A stretch of DNA of 64,000 nucleotides from Terriglobales bacterium (lineage in GTDB: Bacteria > Acidobacteriota > Terriglobia > Terriglobales > Acidobacteriaceae): the NCBI GenBank assembly GCA_025934735.1, contig JAICWP010000001.1, positions 124,001-188,000 on the forward strand, written 5' to 3'. How positions within the stretch are numbered: position 1 is the first letter of the stretch; the number at the start of each line of letters is the position of its first letter. The position numbers and the translations under genes were made by a program. The notes under the pieces were generated by a model. The model did no database searches. It worked only from the letters and a program-made list of their open reading frames with translations, and was not told the DNA's origin. This document shows positions 7,952-14,995 of the stretch, piece by piece.

Positions 7952-10246
7952 CTACTCTGCCGCCACCAACTCGCCCACCCAGGCGGGTTCGATGGCGCTT
8001 TCCTGAGCATCCACGACAGCGATGGTGGTGATGTTCACCACATCGTCCACGTCGGCGCCGCGGGGCAGCAGGTGCACCGGTTTCCTCATTCCCATGAGCA
8101 TGGGGCCCAGCGTTTCCGCCCCGCCGATGCGCGCCAGCAATTTGTAGGCGATGTTGGCGGAATCGAGGTCGGGGAAGATGAGCACGTTGGCGCCGCCGTG
8201 CAGGGTGGAAAAAGGATAATCGCGCTCCAGCAGTTCCGGGCTGACCGCCACATCCGCCATCATTTCGCCATCCACGATCAGGTACGGATCAGCCTGTTTC
8301 ACCAGTTGGGTCGCGCGGCGCATTTTGTCCACCTGGGGATGCTTGGTGCTGCCGAAGTTGGAGAAGGAAAGCATGGCCACCCTGGGCTCCACGTCGAAGC
8401 GGCGGGCGGCGTGGGCGGCGCAAAGGGCGATTTCGGCCAGGTCTTCGGCGTTGGGGTCAATGTTCACGCTGCAATCGGCAAGGAACATGAGGTCGCCTTT
8501 GCGGGTGATCATCACATAGCAGCCGGAGACTTTGTGCGTGCCCTCGTGCACCTGGACCACCTGCAGGGCCGGGCGGATGGTCTCGGGGAAGTGCTGGGTA
8601 ACGCCGGAAACCAGGGCGTCGGCGTCGCCCATGCGCACCATCATGGAGGCGAAGTAGTTGCGGTTTTTGATGAGGCCGCGTGCCTCCGCCAGGGTGAGTC
8701 CGCGCCGCTGCCTGATGCGGTGGAGTTCGTACACGTAGGGCCGCAGCAACATGGACCCGGCGGGCTCGATGATTTCCATCCCCTGCAGCGAGACGCCCAA
8801 CTCCGCCGCCCTGGCCTGGATGGCGGATTCGGCGCCCAGCAGAATAGGGTTGGCGATTTTTTCGTCCACAAGAATATGGCAGGCGCGCAGGATTTTGTCG
8901 TTGTCGCCTTCGGGGAAGACCACGCGCTTGGGGTGGGCCTGCGCCTTGTGCACCATCATGCGCACCACTTCGTGCGCCCTGCCCAGGCGTGCCTCGAGTT
9001 GCTCGCGATAGTGGGCAATCTCCACCGGTTCCTGGGCGACGCCGCTTTCCATGGCGGCACGGGCCACGGCGGAGGAGACCCACACCAGTGCGCGCGAGTC
9101 GAAGGGCTTGGGCAGAATGTAGTCGAGACCGAAGGCGAGGCGCTCAACCCCATAAGCCCGGCAGACACGATCGGGCACATCTTCCTTGGCCAGAGCGGCC
9201 AGAGCGCAGGTAGCGGCCAGCTTCATTTCCTCGTTAATGGCGGTGGCGCGCACGTCCAGCGCTCCACGAAAGATGAAGGGGAAGCCAAGCACGTTGTTGA
9301 CCTGGTTGGGAAAGTCGGAGCGGCCGGTAGCCACAATCGCGTCGCTGCGCGCGGCGCGCGCTTCTTCGTAGGTGATCTCGGGGTCGGGATTGGCCATGGC
9401 GAACACCAGCGGACGCGGCGCCATGCTGCGAATCATTTCCTGGGTGAAGACGCCCTTGGCTGAGAGGCCCACCAGCGCGTCGGCTCCCACCACTGCTTCG
9501 GCCAGCGTGCGGTGCGTCGTTTCCTGGGCGAAACGCTCCAGGTACGGGTTCATCCCCTCGACGCGCCCCTTGTAGACCACGCCGAAAATATCCACCATGG
9601 TGATATTTTCCCGCTTCACTCCCAGACGAATGTAATGCGCGGCGCAAGCCAGGCCGGCCGCGCCCGCTCCGCAGAACACGACTTTAACCTTGGCGATGTC
9701 CTTACCCACAATTTCCAGCGCATTCAGCAGCGCCGCTCCGGAAATGATGGCCGTGCCATGCTGATCGTCGTGGAAGACGGGAATCTTCATGGTGTGGCGC
9801 AGCTCTTCCTCGATCTGGAAGCACTCTGGCGCCTTGATGTCCTCCAGGTTGATCGCGCCGAAGGTCGGCTCCAGGAGCTGGCAAAGGCGGATTACTTCTT
9901 CAGGTTTGGTGCTGTCTACTTCCAGATCGAAAACGTCAATGTCGGCGAAGCGCTTGAAGAGCACGGCCTTGCCCTCCATGACGGGTTTGCCGGCCAGGGC
10001 GCCGATGGGGCCTAGTCCAAGCACGGCGGTGCCGTTGCTGATGACGGCGACCAGGTTGCCGCGGCTGGTGTATTTGAAGGCGTCATGGGGATTTTTTTGG
10101 ATTTCCAGGCAGGGCTCAGCGACACCGGGCGTGTAAGCGAGGCTCAAATCGCGTTGCGTGCGACAAGGCTTGCTGGGAGTGACCTCGATTTTACCGGGCC
10201 GCGCCCCACAGTGATAATCCAGCGCCTCTTGTTTGGATATGGACAT
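7952..10246 (-). CDS. maeB: NADP-dependent malic enzyme with C-terminal phosphotransacetylase domain
   Basis: The 764-residue product is a MaeB-type malic enzyme that decarboxylates malate to pyruvate with NADP reduction. The N-terminal half carries the malic enzyme domains ([30 protein letters not shown]) and a Rossmann site ([13 protein letters not shown]). From about residue 430 onward it has a phosphate acetyl/butyryltransferase-like domain ([35 protein letters not shown]), which in MaeB acts in regulation by acetyl-CoA rather than catalysis. The start at 10246 is set by GGAGGAATTT directly before ATG; a longer frame to 10354 lacks such a site. The gene stands alone, separated from the upstream minus-strand gene by about 140 bases. 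Confidence 0.95.
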   Translation of the reverse strand: MSISKQEALDYHCGARPGKIEVTPSKPCRTQRDLSLAYTPGVAEPCLEIQKNPHDAFKYTSRGNLVAVISNGTAVLGLGPIGALAGKPVMEGKAVLFKRFADIDVFDLEVDSTKPEEVIRLCQLLEPTFGAINLEDIKAPECFQIEEELRHTMKIPVFHDDQHGTAIISGAALLNALEIVGKDIAKVKVVFCGAGAAGLACAAHYIRLGVKRENITMVDIFGVVYKGRVEGMNPYLERFAQETTHRTLAEAVVGADALVGLSAKGVFTQEMIRSMAPRPLVFAMANPDPEITYEEARAARSDAIVATGRSDFPNQVNNVLGFPFIFRGALDVRATAINEEMKLAATCALAALAKEDVPDRVCRAYGVERLAFGLDYILPKPFDSRALVWVSSAVARAAMESGVAQEPVEIAHYREQLEARLGRAHEVVRMMVHKAQAHPKRVVFPEGDNDKILRACHILVDEKIANPILLGAESAIQARAAELGVSLQGMEIIEPAGSMLLRPYVYELHRIRQRRGLTLAEARGLIKNRNYFASMMVRMGDADALVSGVTQHFPETIRPALQVVQVHEGTHKVSGCYVMITRKGDLMFLADCSVNIDPNAEDLAEIALCAAHAARRFDVEPRVAMLSFSNFGSTKHPQVDKMRRATQLVKQADPYLIVDGEMMADVAVSPELLERDYPFSTLHGGANVLIFPDLDSANIAYKLLARIGGAETLGPMLMGMRKPVHLLPRGADVDDVVNITTIAVVDAQESAIEPAWVGELVAAE

Positions 10247-10383
10247 AAATTCCTCCGCCTCCGCCGGTTCGCAGTTACAACGACATTTGGGCTCAAACCC
10301 TTGCAGTAAATTGTCGGTTGCCGCAGCCCTGGATTCGGTGACGGGGAGCACCAAGAGACGTGATGCAGGTCAAGCAGTTGGGT

Positions 10384-11100
10384 TCAAATGGGCAGGCTTA
10401 AGATCGCTGGCCGGCGCCTTGACCCGTTGCCAGAGAAGGAACCTGTTTCCTCAAAGGGCGGGGCGAGATCAATGAGGTAAGCCCAAAGCACGATGATGGA
10501 GAAGAAGATCAAACTGGAGATTGCGGCGCGTACCAGGTCTGGAGGGGTGGCCCCGCCCAGGGTGGAGGTCCACAGCAGGGTAAGCAGGAGTACGACGCCC
10601 CAGAACAGATACGCGCCGGCACGTTTTTTCGGGCGCGTGGCGCGGGCGTAGAGCAAAACACCGCCCACCCAGAGCAGGCCTTCCACCCCCACGATGGCGA
10701 CTGGGGAATTGTAGAGACCCATGCCGAAATATCGGTGGATTCCAGGAGCCAGCGGCATGTCTGGGCGATGGCTGAGGAAGTCGAGCAGCCAGTGGCTGAG
10801 CACGGCCGCAAATATTACCCAGGAGCCCCGGGGGTAACGGCGCCACAGGAAATAGGCCCCGGCCAGAAGCGCGCTCCAGACGGCATCCATCGCCAGGCTG
10901 TGGCTGAAGGCGATGTCATACATCTCCAGCGCATTGGTGCGGGTGATGCCGGGATGGATGCGCGCGTGTTCGATGCCGGCAAGCAGGAAAGCCCACGCCA
11001 GCAGGTCGGGCAAGAGGGAGGCCAGCATCAGCGTGCCCAAAGAGACCTTGGGCGCCACTCTCTTGGCCGCCAGTGCTACACCGAAGTGTCCGACCAGCAT
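10384..11100 (-). CDS. YdjM-like integral membrane protein (putative metal-dependent hydrolase)
   Basis: The 238-residue protein resembles the YdjM/LexA-regulated membrane hydrolase family: it begins MLVGHFGVALAAKRVAPKVS, then LASLLPDLLAWAF, FSHSLAMD and SHWLLDFLSHRPDMPL, placing conserved His and Asp residues at the membrane face as candidate metal ligands. About five or six hydrophobic helices follow. The start at 11100 is preceded by GGGAG; longer in-frame sequence runs into the PEBP gene and is Arg/Pro-rich, so it is rejected. Biochemical activity in this family is not established. The PEBP gene lies immediately upstream in the same direction and may share its transcript. Confidence 0.78.
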   Translation of the reverse strand: MLVGHFGVALAAKRVAPKVSLGTLMLASLLPDLLAWAFLLAGIEHARIHPGITRTNALEMYDIAFSHSLAMDAVWSALLAGAYFLWRRYPRGSWVIFAAVLSHWLLDFLSHRPDMPLAPGIHRYFGMGLYNSPVAIVGVEGLLWVGGVLLYARATRPKKRAGAYLFWGVVLLLTLLWTSTLGGATPPDLVRAAISSLIFFSIIVLWAYLIDLAPPFEETGSFSGNGSRRRPAILSLPI

Positions 11101-11141
11101 GCGTTCTCCCGCCGCCTCTGCGACCTTCGGGTGAATATGGA

Positions 11142-11741
11142 CTAACGTCCGAATTTGCCCATGAGTTCGGCTTGGGCGATTACGTGTCCACGCATGGCCG
11201 CTTCCACATCCGGCTTGGAAGCGCCAGCGGGCAGGCCGAGCGTGGAATTCAGCGCATAAAGCTTGAAGAAGTAGCGGTGGGGCTTGCCGGGGGGCGGGCA
11301 AGGGCCGCCGTAGCCGACGTGGCGAAAATCGTTGCGGCCCTGGCGGCCGCCGCCGCTCAGGTCGTCCGTTTTGGAAACATTCTCCGGCAGTTGATGCGTG
11401 CCGGCTGGCACGTCGTAGACGACCCAGTGCGTAAAGGTGCCAGAGGGAGCGTCTGGGTCTTCGACGATCAGGGCAAAACTCTTCGTGTCCTGCGGACCGC
11501 CACTCCACGAGAGCGCCGGGGAAATGTCCTCGCCGCTGCAGGTGTACTTGCTGGGGATCTCGCCACCTTTGGGGAAAGCCTTGGAGTCCAAAACCAAGCT
11601 CATGGTACCCCTCCCGTCATGGTGGGTGGACGCGCGGTCGCTGTCAAGTGCAGTGTCGCCGGCGAGGCAAGTGGAAGACGCCAACGCCAGGCAGGCGGCT
11701 GTGAGGAGCAGCATCCAACGCGATTGCCGACTGGAGGTCAC
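11142..11741 (-). CDS. YbhB/YbcL-family Raf-kinase-inhibitor-like (PEBP) protein
   Basis: The 199-residue product has a signal peptide (LLLTAACLALASSTCLAG) and a phosphatidylethanolamine-binding-protein fold typical of bacterial YbhB/YbcL: FPKGGEIPSKYTCSGEDISP, VEDPDAPSGTFTHWVVYD and PPPGKPHRYFFKLYAL, which include the conserved ligand pocket Asp/His residues. The length after cleavage is close to the usual 155-170. The signal peptide places it in the periplasm or as a lipoprotein-like secreted protein (the Cys at the end of the leader could be a lipobox, CLAG). Role unknown; no kinase partner is adjacent. Confidence 0.92.
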   Translation of the reverse strand: MTSSRQSRWMLLLTAACLALASSTCLAGDTALDSDRASTHHDGRGTMSLVLDSKAFPKGGEIPSKYTCSGEDISPALSWSGGPQDTKSFALIVEDPDAPSGTFTHWVVYDVPAGTHQLPENVSKTDDLSGGGRQGRNDFRHVGYGGPCPPPGKPHRYFFKLYALNSTLGLPAGASKPDVEAAMRGHVIAQAELMGKFGR

Positions 11742-11874
11742 GGGCTACATTATCGCCGAAACGCGGAACTCGTGTCGCGGTCGCAGCCCGGCTTTCGGGC
11801 GGGGCTTTACTTGCCCCGGGAACGCAGATAAGATGCCTGCACTCATCCCCCAGTTCGCGCGAGGACCAGCACTT

Positions 11875-12039
11875 ATGAAGAATGTTTACGAAGTTTTGCG
11901 AGAGAAGGAAGCCCAGCTGCAGAAAGTCCAGGTTGAAGTGGAAGCTCTGCGAGTAGCGGCGCCCCTGCTGGGGGATGAAAGCGAAGCCGAGAACGAGAAG
12001 AACGGCAGCACCCGCCGCGTCGCGGGTAGCTCACGTTAA
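11875..12039 (+). CDS. Small coiled-coil protein, acidobacterial KN-x-Y-x-VL family (copy 1)
   Basis: This 54-residue protein begins MKNVYEVLREKEAQLQKVQV and continues as an amphipathic coiled coil to APLLGDE, then a polar tail. It is a paralogue of the product of 12123-12314: over the first 35 residues 16 are identical, with the same Y5, VL7-8, KE11-12, LQ15-16, E21, E23, LR25-26 and PLL30-32 pattern. I recall small proteins of this type in many acidobacterial genomes, without known function. Longer in-frame starts upstream would read through the PEBP gene region antisense and are rejected. The two copies are convergent, 83 bases apart. Confidence 0.75.
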   Translation: MKNVYEVLREKEAQLQKVQVEVEALRVAAPLLGDESEAENEKNGSTRRVAGSSR

Positions 12040-12105
12040 TTATCACCCGCCAAATGGATGTCCATGGCGCGATCCCCGAGTCGTGTAGAGCCGTGCTTCG
12101 CCTGG

Positions 12106-12125
12106 TGACCGCCGGGAAGCGGTCA
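12106..12125. repeat. Short hairpin between the convergent microprotein genes
   Basis: A perfect 7-bp inverted repeat, TGACCGC / GCGGTCA, encloses CGGGAA. It lies in the gap between the two convergent microprotein genes and overlaps the stop codon of the minus-strand copy. There is no U tract on either side, so a terminator role is only a guess. Confidence 0.35.
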
Positions 12126-12314
12126 ATTGCCAACGGACGGCAACGGACGGAGCCCGGATCGGGCACGCTCAAACGGAATCACTGCCGCTGCAGAGAGGGA
12201 ACCCTCCGCATCATCTTGCAATAGCGGGATGACAATTCTTAATACTTCAATTTCTCTGCGCAGCTGCTGCAGCTCTAGTTCTTTGCGATACAACACCTGG
12301 TAAATGTCGCGCAT
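12123..12314 (-). CDS. Small coiled-coil protein, acidobacterial KN-x-Y-x-VL family (copy 2)
   Basis: The 63-residue product starts MRDIYQVLYRKELELQQLRR and keeps the coiled-coil pattern of copy 1 up to IPLLQDD, then has an unrelated Ala/Arg/Pro tail. The start is set by alignment with copy 1; a GTG at 12335, seven codons upstream, has AGGA at suitable distance and is a real alternative. The heptad spacing of Leu, Ile and Val suggests self-association or pairing with copy 1. No domain of known function is present. Confidence 0.75.
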   Translation of the reverse strand: MRDIYQVLYRKELELQQLRREIEVLRIVIPLLQDDAEGSLSAAAVIPFERARSGLRPLPSVGN

Positions 12315-12353
12315 GTTGTAACCGAGAGATGCCACCTGAAACTGTCCTGCCGC

Positions 12354-12488
12354 TCACTTCGCCAGCGAGTTCGCCGGAGCCAGCTCCGGAACCGGCCCTG
12401 AGGGGCTCGGCGCCAGACTGGCTGTGCCGGGACCCAGCAGCACGCCCGGACTGAGCCGCTTGCCACAGCGGGTACACACCAGAAACAT
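12354..12488 (-). CDS. Possible 44-residue single-CxxC protein
   Basis: A short frame starting MFLVCTRCGKRLSPG has GGAG eight bases before its ATG and ends 39 bases before the copy 2 microprotein gene in the same direction. The N-terminal C-x-x-C resembles half of a zinc ribbon; no second cysteine pair follows, and the tail is Pro/Ala/Ser-rich. It may be a leader or small gene co-transcribed with the microprotein, or a chance frame. Confidence 0.3.
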   Translation of the reverse strand: MFLVCTRCGKRLSPGVLLGPGTASLAPSPSGPVPELAPANSLAK

Positions 12489-12979
12489 TTCATGCACTCC
12501 GCTCGTGATAGTGCGGCCAGCGACGCTTTGCCGCCGGTGCCGGCAGGGTATGCAGAGGCTGAGAACCGTGGTAATTGCCTGGGGAATCACGTTTCGCCCT
12601 CCAACGGAATTTTCTTCGGAGCCCCAGTCCATGCTAGGGCGAGGCAGGGAGGGAAGGGAGTCCACAGCCGGGTTCCCCCAGGGAAACGGCGGCCAGACGG
12701 TGGTGATGCCGGTCACGCAGGGGGGTGCGCTGCCAGCCCGGGGCAGAGTGGGACCGAGACCCCGATGTGATGCTTATCACACCGGCCTGTGGGCCGTATC
12801 ACAGCCAGACGTAAGCTTGCAGGCCGACACTAATTTTGTGCGAGCCTGCGCCGGGGCTGCTGAATCAGCGTGGTCCCCGGGGTGCACTGGAGCAAGGAGC
12901 GGCAGCAAACCACGCTGGACGGAAGGGACGGTGGTTGAGGAAACCCAACCGCCAGACAACTGGTCACAGGGAGGTGTGC
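12489..12979. other. Intergenic region upstream of the Crp/Fnr gene
   Basis: About 490 bases without a supported gene. It carries the CRP-like palindrome at 12766-12781. Open frames crossing it on both strands are rich in Gly/Pro/Arg and have no recognisable content. The Crp/Fnr frame itself remains open back to 12836, but that extension lacks a ribosome binding site. Confidence 0.5.
12766..12781. promoter_or_regulatory. CRP-type operator, TGTGA-N6-TCACA
   Basis: TGTGATGCTTATCACA matches the E. coli CRP consensus half-sites exactly. It lies 199 bases before the start of the full-length Crp/Fnr gene, consistent with autoregulation if the promoter is distal. It is one of seven GTGA-N6-TCAC palindromes found near the cytochrome loci. 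Confidence 0.65.
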
Positions 12980-13699
12980 GTGCTCTCACCATATGGGTTG
13001 GAAATTGTCGAAAGCTGTTTGACCTGCAAGGTGCGTGCAGAACGCATCTTCTGTGACCTGCCCAACGCCGCGTTGCAGGCCTTTGAAAACATCAAGTATG
13101 CCACCGCGTATCCCAAGGGCGCGGTGCTGTTCGTGGAGGGGCAAAATCCGCGCGGCATTTTTGTTCTCTGCAAGGGACGGGTGAAAATGTCCATCTGCTC
13201 CACCGATGGCAAGACGCTGATTCTGAAAATCGCCGAACCAGGGGAAGTGCTTGGCCTAAGCGCCACGGTTTCCGGCAAGCCCTACGAGTTGACGGCGGAA
13301 ACCATTGATCCCTGCCAGGTAAATTTCGTAAAGCGGGAAGATTTCCTGCGCTTCCTGAAGGAGCACGGAGATGCCTGCTTCCGCGTGGCGGAACAGCTCA
13401 GTGAGAAATACAACAATGCGTGCCACGAGGTGCGCTCCCTGGGCCTTTCGCACTCGGCGGCGGAAAAGCTAGCCAAACTGCTGCTGGAGTGGAGTTCGCG
13501 CAACGGAGAGGCCGCCAAGCAGGAACCGCGAATGAAGCTGGCGCTTACACACGAGGAGATCGCGCAGATGATCGGCACTTCGCGCGAGACGGTAACGCGG
13601 TTGTTCGCGGAACTGAAAAAACGGCAGATTGTGCAGTCCAAGGGTTCCACCCTGCTTATCCGTAACAAGGCGGCGCTCCGGCAGATAGCAGGCGCATAA
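12980..13699 (+). CDS. Crp/Fnr-family transcriptional regulator with Cys-rich N-terminus
   Basis: The 239-residue protein has a cyclic-nucleotide-type sensor barrel (about 26-130), a dimerisation helix and a C-terminal winged helix (about 187-215, LTHEEIAQMIGTSRETVTRL). The recognition helix carries R202, E203 and R207 in the R-E-x3-R spacing that in CRP reads TGTGA; FNR has Val in place of the first Arg. Five cysteines (13, 16, 25, 64, 73) recur at identical spacing in the next gene, giving C-x2-C-x8-C, so an Fe-S or thiol sensor is possible. The Arg that binds the cAMP phosphate in CRP is not found after PGEVLGL. The GTG at 12980 is chosen because AGGGAGG lies five bases upstream; length then matches the family. 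It heads the cytochrome island and is the likely regulator of the GTGA-N6-TCAC sites. Confidence 0.9.
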   Translation: MLSPYGLEIVESCLTCKVRAERIFCDLPNAALQAFENIKYATAYPKGAVLFVEGQNPRGIFVLCKGRVKMSICSTDGKTLILKIAEPGEVLGLSATVSGKPYELTAETIDPCQVNFVKREDFLRFLKEHGDACFRVAEQLSEKYNNACHEVRSLGLSHSAAEKLAKLLLEWSSRNGEAAKQEPRMKLALTHEEIAQMIGTSRETVTRLFAELKKRQIVQSKGSTLLIRNKAALRQIAGA

Positions 13700-13733
13700 T
13701 TGCCGCCGGCTGTGCGAAGGGTCACCGCGAAGG

Positions 13734-13747
13734 GTGACTCGAGTCAC
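13734..13747. promoter_or_regulatory. Crp-type operator before the HTH-less Crp gene
   Basis: GTGACTCGAGTCAC is a perfect 14-bp palindrome of the GTGA-N6-TCAC type. It sits between the stop of the full-length Crp/Fnr gene and the start of its paralogue, 34 bases before the latter. A further GTCAC/GTGAC inverted pair overlaps it on the left (13721-13738). Confidence 0.6.
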
Positions 13748-13781
13748 TGCCTGTGTTCCCCTCAAGAGCTATCAAGAGCAT

Positions 13782-14279
13782 ATGGAAAGCGCCATCCAAC
13801 TGAGCTGCTTTGATTGCTCCCTGCGGCCGGACCGGGTTTTTTGTGACCTGCCTGCGGATGCGCTGGAAGCGTTCGACGCCATCAAGACCACCGCCCTGTA
13901 CCCGCGTGGCACCACCTTGTTCACCGAGGGGCGTCCCGCGCGCGGGGTGTTCATGCTGTGCGACGGCCGAGCAAAGCTCTCGGTGTGTTCGGGCAACGGG
14001 CGGCGGTTGACGCTGCGCATTGCCGGTCCGGGCGAAATGCTGGGGCTGAGCGCCGCGGTGTCAGGAACTCCCTACGAAGTCACCGCCGAAATGCTGGACA
14101 ACTCCCAGGTGGCCTTCGTGCGCCGCAAGGACATGCTGCGTTTCCTGCGGATGCATCGCGACGCCTGCCTGCAGGTTGTGCACCTGCTCAGCCAGGATCT
14201 GCACACGGCCTACGACCGGGTACGGGCGATTGGGTTGGTTCGTACGCGCCATCACCCGGCGGTCAAAGCTGTGTCTTGA
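13782..14279 (+). CDS. Crp/Fnr-like sensor-domain protein lacking the DNA-binding domain
   Basis: The 165-residue product is a paralogue of the preceding regulator: SCFDCSLRPDRVFCDLP aligns with SCLTCKVRAERIFCDLP, and the sensor barrel (PGEMLGLSAAVSGTPYEVTAE) and dimer helix follow in register. The chain stops shortly after the dimerisation helix (RVRAIGLVRTRHHPAVKAVS), so there is no winged helix. All five cysteines of the full-length copy are kept (9, 12, 21, 60, 69). No HTH-coding sequence is seen in other frames before the next gene at 14352, so a simple recent frameshift is unlikely. It could form mixed dimers that block DNA binding, or act as a stand-alone sensor. Start at ATG 13782, with AAGAG upstream. 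Confidence 0.85.
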   Translation: MESAIQLSCFDCSLRPDRVFCDLPADALEAFDAIKTTALYPRGTTLFTEGRPARGVFMLCDGRAKLSVCSGNGRRLTLRIAGPGEMLGLSAAVSGTPYEVTAEMLDNSQVAFVRRKDMLRFLRMHRDACLQVVHLLSQDLHTAYDRVRAIGLVRTRHHPAVKAVS

Positions 14280-14351
14280 GCGGCCCGAACGCAATCAGCT
14301 TGCGCGCCGGCAACCTCCGCATTGGCGAGGCGCGACTGCAGGAGGCGCCGC

Positions 14352-14822
14352 ATGTGTATTCGCGAGCCAGGCTTTGCCTTCTTTCGGGTTGCAATCTGTG
14401 CGGTCCTGCTGATTTGTCCTCTGTTGCGCGCCCAGACGCGAAATTCCCAATACGTCGGCAGCGACTCTTGTGTGGCCTGCCACGAGGATGTGGCCGGCAA
14501 GATCGCCGAATCCGCCCACGGCAAATTGGCCGGCGAAAGCACGCCCTCGCGCCGGGGCTGCGAGGGCTGCCATGGGCCGGGCAGCAATCATGTGAACAGC
14601 GGCGGCGACAAGAGCCTGCTGTTCAGTTTCAAGGACGCATCGGCGGAGGCCATCCGCGGCCGTTGCGGGTCCTGCCACGAGACCGAGTCCGGCTCGGTGC
14701 ACTCCCAGCACACCACCAACTGCCTCAGTTGCCACGCAGCGCACCGTTATCGCCAGACGAAATTTATTCTGGCGCAGGCTCCGCCCCAGCTATGTACCGA
14801 CTGCCATGACCGGCGGCATTAA
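14352..14822 (+). CDS. Periplasmic pentahaem c-type cytochrome
   Basis: The 156-residue protein has a signal peptide (FFRVAICAVLLICPLLRAQ) and five CxxCH haem c sites: CVACH, CEGCH, CGSCH, CLSCH and CTDCH. The order and the linking segments (YVGSDSCVACHED, GCEGCHGPGSNHV, GGDKSLLFSF) resemble the first part of the DmsE/MtrA-type decahaem cytochromes, and of the decahaem protein at 59875 in this window (YVGSETCKGCHED, CEACHGPGAAHV, GGDKSK). It is thus like a half-length MtrA. The start at 14352 follows CAGGAGG eight bases upstream. It lies 72 bases after the HTH-less Crp gene and is probably an electron carrier between the membrane quinol oxidase modules downstream and an unknown partner. Confidence 0.9.
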   Translation: MCIREPGFAFFRVAICAVLLICPLLRAQTRNSQYVGSDSCVACHEDVAGKIAESAHGKLAGESTPSRRGCEGCHGPGSNHVNSGGDKSLLFSFKDASAEAIRGRCGSCHETESGSVHSQHTTNCLSCHAAHRYRQTKFILAQAPPQLCTDCHDRRH

Positions 14823-14892
14823 CCTCGGCGGCTAGTCGGCAGCAAGCAGCGGGCCCAGTGAACAACGACCAGCACCGATTACCGGAGCATTC

Positions 14893-14906
14893 GTGACCCC
14901 GGTCAC
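14893..14906. promoter_or_regulatory. Crp-type operator, site 1 of a 22-bp-spaced pair
   Basis: GTGACCCCGGTCAC, followed by A, is a perfect palindrome with the GTGA-N6-TCAC pattern. It is centred at 14899.5, 22 bp (two helical turns) before the centre of the next site, and about 96 bases before the start of the 11-haem gene. Confidence 0.65.
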
Positions 14907-14913
14907 AGGTGCA

Positions 14914-14929
14914 AGTGAGTGCACTCACT
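14914..14929. promoter_or_regulatory. Crp-type operator, site 2 of a 22-bp-spaced pair
   Basis: AGTGAGTGCACTCACT is a perfect 16-bp palindrome (GTGA-N6-TCAC core at 14915-14928), centred at 14921.5. It is about 67 bases before the 11-haem gene start. The same two-site spacing recurs before the radical SAM gene. Confidence 0.65.
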
Positions 14930-14995
14930 GCGGATAAGTGTGCCAATCAGCCAACAATAGAGGGTAATACTGGCCGACTGGAGGAGGTCAGTTCC

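Noticed and set aside
8072-9463. 463-codon open frame on the plus strand
   Set aside because: It is antisense to the malic enzyme gene; the His/Gly/Ala-rich product is what GC-rich codon bias produces on the complementary strand, and the minus-strand gene has clear motifs and a strong ribosome binding site.
12275-12493. Overlapping frame starting MKCFWCVP
   Set aside because: Its ATG is only three bases from the GGAG site, and the reading frame crosses into the microprotein gene out of frame; the frame starting at 12488 has better spacing, though it is also weak.
12836-12979. 48-residue N-terminal extension of the Crp/Fnr protein
   Set aside because: The extension is Gly/Arg/Pro-rich, has no ribosome binding site, and the paralogue at 13782 begins at the same point as the shorter form.
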